Shown here piece after piece: positions 55,469 through 64,000 of a stretch of DNA of 64,000 nucleotides. Source of the DNA: Litomosoides sigmodontis. Its lineage: Eukaryota > Nematoda > Chromadorea > Rhabditida > Onchocercidae. The stretch covers positions 6,242,983 to 6,306,982 of the forward strand of contig OY718807.1 of NCBI GenBank assembly GCA_963070105.1, given 5' to 3'. Both the position numbers and the translations under genes were made by a program. The notes under the pieces were generated by a model that worked only from the letters and a program-made list of their open reading frames with translations, was not told the DNA's origin and ran no database searches. Each line of letters opens with the position of its first letter. Within the stretch, counting starts at the first letter, position 1.

Positions 55469-57582
55469 CACTTCTGACAAATCGCTTTTGACGAAACTTT
55501 TTTACAAACAACGATTAATGTATGCGCACCAATTATTCATTAACCTTCAACGTCCATTTTTTCTCCCTTTCCTTTCATTTAACTCACTCCTTTATCTTTC
55601 AACCAACTGCCTTTTAGCGCATTCACAAATACCGTCGCACGACGTACGCTTTTTGCATTATTAATTACTTTGGTAAAAAAAAAGAAACCGAAGCTTTGAA
55701 GCTATTTCGCAACTGTTCAAAGCATAATGAGGAAAATTTTGTTTACCGCCGATAAGCTATAAGTGTTGCCGATCGTTGAGGACGAATGACAGCAGCGATC
55801 AAACCTCCCGACCTCTTTCTTCTTCAAGGCAATTGTCCACCCGACTTATGAACTCGAAATTCTCTCCTCTCATCCTTCTTCCCGCTATGTTACCGCTAAC
55901 ACCACTTTGTGCATCAGTTTTGATTTGTTTCCTGAAAAGTTTACTAAAATTTATGCTTACATTTACCGCATAGCGCTGACAGCAACTTCATTTCATTTCA
56001 TTCATATTTAATTTCATGTTTCGTTTCATTTCATCTTAATCGTTCTAACTGTCTTATGTTTTTTTTTTCAACCGCCTTTTTCTTTTTTTTTCCTCTGTTT
56101 TACTAACACGGTTTATTCGTGCGACGTGAGATTTTTTATTATTTTTGTCTTAGCAAAAAAAAACGGGAAAACAGAAGAAGAAGTTTCAGTTTCAGGATTT
56201 AGGATTTCTGGTCTGTGGTAAAAACTTTAAAAAATTATGTTTTTTCATTTTCTTTTTTTTCACTTGCTCTCTCCCCTTATCTCCTCCTCTCTGTATCTCT
56301 CACTTCCCTACTCCCTGTCTTCCTCTCTCCCCCTCTCTCTCTCTTCCTCTCCCAGTTTTCGATTGAGAAATATGAAAAATGCTTCTTACGGAGATTGAAG
56401 CTTTCTTCTACAACATCACCTCCTCTTCCATTTCACCACCAACACAAACATCAACAAACCTTAAATTATGGATGGATGGCTTACATTTCGCTAAGAATGA
56501 ATTTAGCGTTGTAGAAATTTTTTTTCTTTCTGAAAAAAGAAGGAATACTTTCTCTTTTGTGTTCCAATCGATCTGTTTCGTTAGTTAATTGACATTTGAA
56601 TGCATTGTTGCATTATATCCTTTCATTAATCTTTTCCCAATTGAAAAATTTCAATTTCAATTAGCCACTTCTAAATTGATCATTTACTGATTCTGCGGAT
56701 ATATTTTGATAAAGCATTCCTAAATTAATATTTCGCATATATGAATTGTTCATTTCTTTGTATATTTTTTAAGATGATAATGAGTAATTTACTAATTACA
56801 AGGCAATCACCACGCTTAGCACTACGTTACAATCAAGAAGAATACCTACTGGTCAAGAATGACCGAAGTAAAGCGTGCATTTGATCAATCGTAGGATAAA
56901 TCTTTAATTGAATTGATTAGGCTAACTGATATGTCACTACCACTTGCTACATTAGCTAAGATCAATTCATGAATGTAACGGTAACCTGAAACGTGGATCC
57001 AAAGAACTGCTTCTTGATCACTCATCACTTCATCTTATATCCCATCTTATCAGTGACGAATCATTCCTAACAGTTCGATTTAATTTCCATTTTTAATATT
57101 ACCTTCAAGATTAAAATATTCAAATCTTTTGCTTTCTCATTCTTTAGGAATTGGAAAAAATGTAATTCAAGCAAAATTTTGAAATGAGCAAATCAAATAA
57201 TTCAATTTAATTCAATTCCGTTAAATTCATTAAAAAAACCACAAAATATCACTTACTTAGCAGCTATTCCAATTTCCTCTTAAGAATTTTCAAAAAAAAA
57301 ATTTTGCTAACATTTGCACACATCAAATTTCATCACAATTGTCACAAATTTCACACTCTATTAGGCTATCCACCGTCTATTAAGTGCCGTTCCGTGCACC
57401 AGTACCAAATGACCAAACGAACGAACAGTTTTGAAATTCAAAAATTGCAAGGGAAAAAAGTAAGGAAGAGAGTGAAATAGTTTGAAATGACTTCTGTCAC
57501 TTGTAAAGACAAAAAAAAGAGAAAAATGATTTATTACACAGATAAAGAGCTAATGGTTTAGCTAAGTTTCTCTTATGGTTAA

Positions 57583-57602
57583 ATATATATATATATATAT
57601 TA
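57583..57602. repeat. (AT)n microsatellite
   Basis: About 20 bases of alternating AT. Confidence 0.9.
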
Positions 57603-59705
57603 TTTAGTAAAGCATTTATGAAAGATTTTTTGAACACTTTAATTCCTAAAATTTTTTTCGAACAAATAATAAGTTCAATTGTGTGAAATGATTTAGTGAA
57701 CTCTAAATTTTTTCGTTGCGTGATCTGCTGTATTTCAGTAGTTTAAGAGTGTTGAAAAAATTGGTACTTCGTAAGTAGTTAGAATGAGAAGTTTAAATGC
57801 AAAAATAGTGTCGTGAAATTTGATTAAAAAGAGGAAAAAAGTTCTTTTTTGGAAAATTAGCTAAAGTTCAATTTTTACAAGTTTGATAATTTGTTAGCAA
57901 TGAGGTAGCAGTGAGTTGAAAAAGAAATGCTTTTCTTTTCTTTCCTTAATAAATAATTAACTTTTTTTGCTATTACATATCAATGCATTATAAATATACG
58001 CATTTCCTAAATACATTCTCTTCGAATCTCTTTATTCCCTTTTTTAAATTTTTTTATTTTTTATTATTTCTTTTATTTTTGCTTAGAACATTTTCTTCCT
58101 TCTTTTCACTTATTTTATTTTTATTTCCACTTTTTGTACGTTCTCTTTGTTTTCATTTTCTTTCCGTTTTCTATCCTGAAGGCTCAAAGTAAATCTTAGG
58201 CTGGTCATCAACTTGAAAATATTTTAAAAAACCAAAGAGAGGCAGAAAAACCTGTTTTATTTCTTTCCTTTTTTTTCCACTGATCCTTTTGAAATCAATT
58301 GACTGACTTGTAAAAAAACAAAATATCAGTGGAAAGTTTTTCATAAAAAAGAACGATTTTTTGTCTAAAATTAAAAAAGAGAAAACGCTGGTGAGGTTTG
58401 ATGGCGGAAATGTCGTAGTGTTATTCTTAATTAGCTTTTCGCTTTTTTTTTCATTGAAGAAATTTCATTTCCTCTTCCTTACCAAATTTGTCTCATTTTT
58501 CATTTTCTTCAATTTTTACCGATGAAAACTAATGAATGAAGGAATCATCGATCATTTGGTATATTACCTTTACCTTAGCACTGTTTGCTTCTAATCTAAG
58601 TATTCCTTTGTTCCTTTCCTTCCTTTTTTTTCAAAAAGAAAAATGTTTCAATGAATTCTAAGTTTGCCCCTACTTTTCTACCATTTCACATTAACTAAAG
58701 TTTGCGTTGTTACTTTGAAAATAAATTTATGGGAAATAATAATTTTGATAATTTTTTAATTAAATAAAACAGGTGAAACGAGTGGAGGTTGGTGAGTTAA
58801 CCGTCACAAATTTCGTTTTTCTTTTCTTTTTCAATATTTTTGGATATTTGAGGCGTGATACGTCAGTTTTAAATAGACAGACACATTGGTAATTTAATTA
58901 GATAATTAATTGGATTAATGAGAAGAAAAAAAGCAACAGTTCCAATGTTGTTTTGTTTTGAAATTATTCAAAGGCTATTCGGGGTTATCAGAGAGGATTT
59001 CGACTGCAGAAAGAAGTTCATCTCTGAATCTTCATAATGCTGTATAATTCGTCATCCGTTGATTGAGTTACTCAATATGAAGCACACAACACTTATTCAT
59101 ACGATATATCAAAGACAGTAAATTGGAAAGCCGACAATTCAAATATCAAATTGGCCTTTCGCATTTTTTTTCTGTAAATTATACTATATGCAAAGTTCGC
59201 GGACACGATGATAATGCACACGTGCAGTGAGTGATGACACATTCGTTATCGGTGTTTATTGTCTCGTTAAATTATCCTAAAAAATTTGGTTTTGTAAAAA
59301 CAAGTTCAAAATATTGAGTTGTTTTGGAATGAGAAAAAGCTTTTGCCTCTTTAGTTAGTGTTTTCTATTAGCATTGATGGTTGATAGTATTAAATTTCAA
59401 GAAAGTCACCTGATGTTAGTTATCAGTATCAGTAGTACTCAGCCTGTAACAATTGTTGGTAATGCATGCGTCATTAGGTGCTACACGTACGCCAATTTCC
59501 CCTGCATTGTGTGCCCAATAACGAGGTTTGATCTTGTCTACTTTCACCTTTCACTCTTATATCGCCTGGAACAATCTATTTCAGGAACAGCTGCTTGCTA
59601 CACTTGGAATATTTCTTGCCGTGATGAACCGGTACGACAAAGAGTTCAAATCAGTCTGTTGCTCTCTCTGTGGTTGTTGATGATAAAAATGTTTGGTGTG
59701 GTGGC

Positions 59706-59820
59706 AGTAGTAGTAGTAGTAGTAGTAGGTGGTGGTGGTGGTGGTGGTGGTGTGGTAGTAGTACGGATAGATGGATGGATAGATGGATGGGTGGATGGAC
59801 GGATGGACGGACGAATGGAC
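59706..59820. repeat. Compound (GTA)n-(GGT)n-(GATG)n repeat
   Basis: GTA units (59706-59728), then GGT units (to about 59752), then imperfect GATG/GGAC tetranucleotides (59765-59820). The long frame 59374-59865 owes its Val, Gly and Asp-Gly-Trp runs to this tract. Confidence 0.95.
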
Positions 59821-62800
59821 AAATATCACTCCCTCACATCGCTTATCATCCCCCGCTACTTTTAGATTTATTAATTAATTATAATATTAATCGTTTTATT
59901 GGAGTAATTTCAGTACATTTTAAATATTTATTGTTTTTTAAAAACTTTTTTGATTTTTTTCAACGATACATAAGCGATAGTTTTGCAAAGTAAACTTTGA
60001 TATACGTTTGGTTATTTAGCAACTTTTTATCGCTGTTGATTGTCAGAAAGAATATTTATTGCTTGAACTTATAATATTTCAAATACACACATTAGCATAG
60101 GTCAAGGGTCACAGGAAAATGGCTGGGTAAGGAATGAATGAAAGAGCGGGCATTTTACATCCGTTCGTTTTATGACATAAATTATCATTTTCTTTTTCAT
60201 TTGATCATTTATCAGTTGGAAAAATATTTACGGAAAAAAGGGATGAGAAATAGGGAAGGAATGAAATTATTCACGAGTTAAAATTGAACTTACGAATTTC
60301 ACACGTATTTCAAATCGATCACTCAGCTGTGCGCCTAATTTACTTCATTGAAACTCTCAATGACGGTTGTTAATATTATCGTTTTTTTTTTTCAAAATCA
60401 TATTCTTTTTTCCTTCAGCAATCAATCGATGGTTGTAGTTTCATTTCAATTTCATATTCAGTTAAGAAAACAAAATTTTTATTACTATTATTAACAAATT
60501 AAATTAAGCGTAATTATTAATAGTAACACTGAAAGTGTTGATTAGTGATTGAGCGCAGTACTAATTGGAATTCGTATCTGTCTTCTTCTTTTCCCTATTT
60601 TTTTTATTTTTCTTTTCGATGGACGGTATTTATACCTGACGTAACATAAAATTTGACGTGTTTGACGTGTGAATGAGAGTGTGTGGAAGTGTATGGTTTG
60701 TTGACAGCAAAAAAAACAGGCGAAGACTAAATGCGTTTGAAAAATAGCGGTGATAATGATAATTATTGATTTAAAATAAGCTAAATAAGTTATTATTTAC
60801 TCATTCTACGTCGTTTTTTTTCTGATTAATGTGATATGCATCATTTGTCAACGGCTTGATCAAGCAAATATTTTTTTTAACTTTCTAATTTATCATATTT
60901 AATTTATTTGTTTTTTAATTACTGCAACTGTAGTTGTAGTTGTCGCCTGACTTTATTAATTTATTGTTTATTTTTTTTGCCTCATTCTTTTCATTACTTA
61001 GGCTATTTATTGCTATCTTATTTCTCTCCTTTTTGCTTAAAAATTTTTTGCAATTAAATTATAAAATATATTCAGAAATTTACAAAAATTGCACTGCACA
61101 ATGGATTTTTGCAGAATTTCCTCGTTCTTTTTCGCTGGCACGTTTTTCTTCTTGCTGAAATTTCCTCCTTCGCTGCTAGCTTGTAGTATTAAAATTTAAT
61201 TACCGGCACTAGTTTAATGTGAGCAAACGATTAATTAATAAAATCTAAAAGCTTAATCAATATATTAATTGCATCTTTATTGTAAAAATTTCCACCTTCT
61301 TACTTTTCAAAAGCCGTTTAAATTTTTGACAGCATTTGTGGGGCATAATTTGGTATAGCTATATCATTCTCAATGTATGACGGGTATGTTTTAAATGGTA
61401 TGTGATATTGAAGACGTTCCATCTAATTTTTTTTTATTCAATTTTTAGTGACTAAATTTAAGGAATAAATTTTTCACACGAAAGATGAAACTGTAAGAAA
61501 TGCTTCAAAATTCGAATATGCACCTATTTGATTTGCCAATTCATTTGTTTACCTATTCACCTGTTTACCTTTATCTACTTATTTACGGATAGAATTATTA
61601 GATAATTATGGATTTTTTTATGGAAGGCATTTATGAGACATTTGATTGTCAGATATGTTAAAGTGAGAATTTCTTTCGTATTTCATGTAAATTTCAGTTT
61701 TTTATGCTAATACTGATAATGATAGATCGGTTGAAAAGTTTGATTAATTTTTTACAAAAATTTTTTCTTGAAATGCTCAATCTCTTTCACAATCTGATTT
61801 GCTCTCTATTTCAGCAAATCGCTCGTTTCTTGCTTCAGTGAGAGCTCAATGTTAGATATATAGCATTAGGTTAGTTAGTTAGAGATAGGCTGAAAGGGAT
61901 GAGGCAGTAAGGTTGAAATGACCTAGTAGTAGTATACTACGTCTTTTCTCCAGTCACTCCAACACTTTCAGCTTTTTGATATGTAGCTGAGACTGCTGTT
62001 GTTAGAGCTAGAGCTGAGGTTAGAGTGAAGCTCGAGCTAAAGCTATATACCTACTAGTTGTTGCTTCAAGCAATTGCGCCTGTTCCATATCGGCTTCTTC
62101 TTCATTTCTTCTTCTTCCATTACCGTTACCTTTTTACTACCACTCATTACCGCTTCTGTTTCCGTTCTTTCGATCAATCACATGCCTCCCATTTAAAAAG
62201 TTGAAAGTTAATTGAAAAATGAAACAGATTATCCGCCTTCTATTCCGATCTTTGAATTCACAACCAAAAGGCCTCTCTTTCTCTTTCTCTCTCCCTTTTT
62301 TTGCTTCCAATCATCCTCAAATATTTCATCATGAAGAATGGATTAGGAGGAAAAAGGATAATAGTTATATTTATGACTGATTAATTAATTAATCGTCTAA
62401 TCAATTAGTTGGCTGGTTGATCGATAACTATTGATTTATTTGTCATTATTCTGTTGTTTAGCGAAAATGTTTGTGTCGAAATACTGCTATTTATTTATTA
62501 CTCTAAATTAATGACATGTACATTTCGTTTCAAACAAAGCTACTGGAATAATTTGAATAGCAAGTAATTTGACAAATTATTGATAATAATTTAATGAGTT
62601 AGTTCAGTGTTGGCAAAGACTCACCACCATTCCTCGTATTCATCAGAATTGCATGAGAAAAATGTTTTAGTCAAAGTAATCCTTAATATTCTTCTTTGAC
62701 TCATTCACAAACACATGTTGATAATTTTAATATTTAATACCGATTTTAATTCGTTTAAAGTATTCAAATTTCAATTACTAATAAATGCAAATTTTCATAA

Positions 62801-63033
62801 TTTCAACACTAAAAGGGATTTATTAGCATTTATAAGTGTGAATGGAAAATGTTCCGGAGGAAACACATTCCTCAAGCTTTTGCGATGAAAAATGCTTAGA
62901 AAATAAAACAAAAAAAATTTTTTGGAAATTATCCATTTGAAAGGCGTTGGTGGCAGTTAGGATAAGAAACAGTGAAACGGTGAAATCTCTCACAAAATGA
63001 GAAAGTTTATGAGATGGATAAATGTGGAAGCGT

Positions 63034-63090
63034 AGACAGAGAGATAGACAGATAAATAGATAGATAGACAGATGAAATGAAATGAAATGG
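63034..63090. repeat. GATA/GACA and GAAAT repeats
   Basis: Imperfect GATA/GACA units followed by AAATG pentamers. Confidence 0.85.
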
Positions 63091-64000
63091 AAAAGATGAA
63101 AGGAAATTGTCGAGGCGAGCCGATTTTCTCCCCATGTGTGTTACTTGCTATCATTTCTGTTAGCCTGTACTACTATAGTCATTTGAAATTTTGCAAACTT
63201 AGCTGAAGATGAAAGCTAACACTGTCCGTCCACTCCTCCCTTGCAAATTTAATTAACGCTTAGCCTAAATATTATTATGTGGGGAAAAAGTGACAAAAGC
63301 TTTTTTTTCTTCTCAAATTTTTTGACATACCTAAGGAATGAATGAGCTGTCAGCGGAATTTATTTTAAAAAAAGTTGAATTGCCTCTTTTTTTCTGCTAA
63401 TTATATGAAGTTAGTTGATAGCTACAGTTGCTTTCTCAGTTTCCTCTCCGTGCATTCTTTGCTTTATTCGACACAAACAGAATGTCAAATATTTCAGTGT
63501 CTTCAAATGCGCAAATGACCTTATCGCGGTCATTTATTAATTGATAATCACATTACATGGCAGCCGATCAGTCATTTCTCCGCTACCCTGTTCTCTTCCT
63601 CCTCCTCCTCCCTCTCTTTGTCTTTTCAAATGACCACTTCTTTTTGTCGATATGACTTATTTATTTCAACTGAAAAACATTTCCATTCGTTAAATGTCGC
63701 AAATTGAAATTTCCGACCGTTTTAGCTTGAACACCCAGTATGATTAGAGGCTTTGAATGCGTAGGAAAGGAAGATATCGCGGAATGGCATAAATTAATTG
63801 TTCCTAAAATTTGAGTAGGTTATCAGCATTTTTAATTGCTTACTTCTTGCAGCTTCCTTTCCCTTCCTCTACTCCTCGATCCATACTAAAATGTTGGTGA
63901 ATTGTCCGTTATGCATTAAATTACCGGTGCATAATTTTGCTGAAACTTTTCGACTTACCTTCATTCCATATAGCTTATTCTACTTGACCTTCCCCATCAC

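Larger units (their letters stand above)
44531..64000. other. Gene desert rich in microsatellites
   Basis: Nearly 20 kb with no gene I can support. Open frames are short or pass through simple repeats, and I found no chain of exons in phase. Islands of higher GC occur near 45.5-46.0, 50.5-50.9, 52.0-53.4 and 59.4-59.8 kb. The region may be intergenic regulatory DNA or a long intron of a gene lying beyond 64 kb. Confidence 0.5.

Noticed and set aside
59374..59865. 163-residue plus-strand open frame
   Set aside because: Half of it is translation of GTA, GGT and GATG microsatellites. The first half has a few Cys but no recognisable domain and no splice partners.

Overview
The window looks like nuclear DNA of a nematode, most likely a parasitic filarial or other spirurid worm. 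It is strongly AT-rich. It carries multi-exon genes with short introns ending in T-rich TTTCAG/TTTTAG acceptors, a nematode-specific hedgehog-related (Wart-type) gene, and many microsatellites. The species call is inference. No bacterial, viral or transposon genes were seen.

Five protein-coding genes can be assembled exon by exon. (1) 106-5987 (+): the 3' part of a Ser-rich, basic protein of unknown function, 14 exons in compatible phase plus a poly(A) signal. (2) 14822-22039 (+): a large type II membrane protein with a huge Ser/Thr-rich ectodomain, also unrecognised. (3) 26305-30481 (+): a secreted Wart-domain hedgehog-related protein with a Gln/Pro-rich tail and no visible Hog autoprocessing domain. 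(4) 33915-34582 (-): a two-exon gene for a 109-residue secreted Cys-containing polypeptide. (5) 38531-43528 (-): an EXT1/rib-1 heparan sulfate polymerase gene of 14 exons, whose C-terminal GT64 half is kept but has lost its DXD motif.

The space between genes 3 and 4, which converge, is mostly one almost uninterrupted (AAT)n array of about 2.1 kb. About 8.7 kb (5988-14735) and about 20 kb (43.5-64.0 kb) hold no gene I can support. They contain scattered microsatellites, some GC-elevated islands and two clear inverted repeats, one of them a perfect 17-bp stem with a 3-nt loop upstream of the EXT1 gene.

Functionally, genes 3 and 5 belong to extracellular matrix and signalling biology: heparan sulfate synthesis in the Golgi, and a secreted hedgehog-related ligand of the kind linked in C. 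elegans to cuticle and molting. Genes 2 and 4 are also predicted to reach the cell surface or be secreted. There is no sign of operon-type close spacing between genes.
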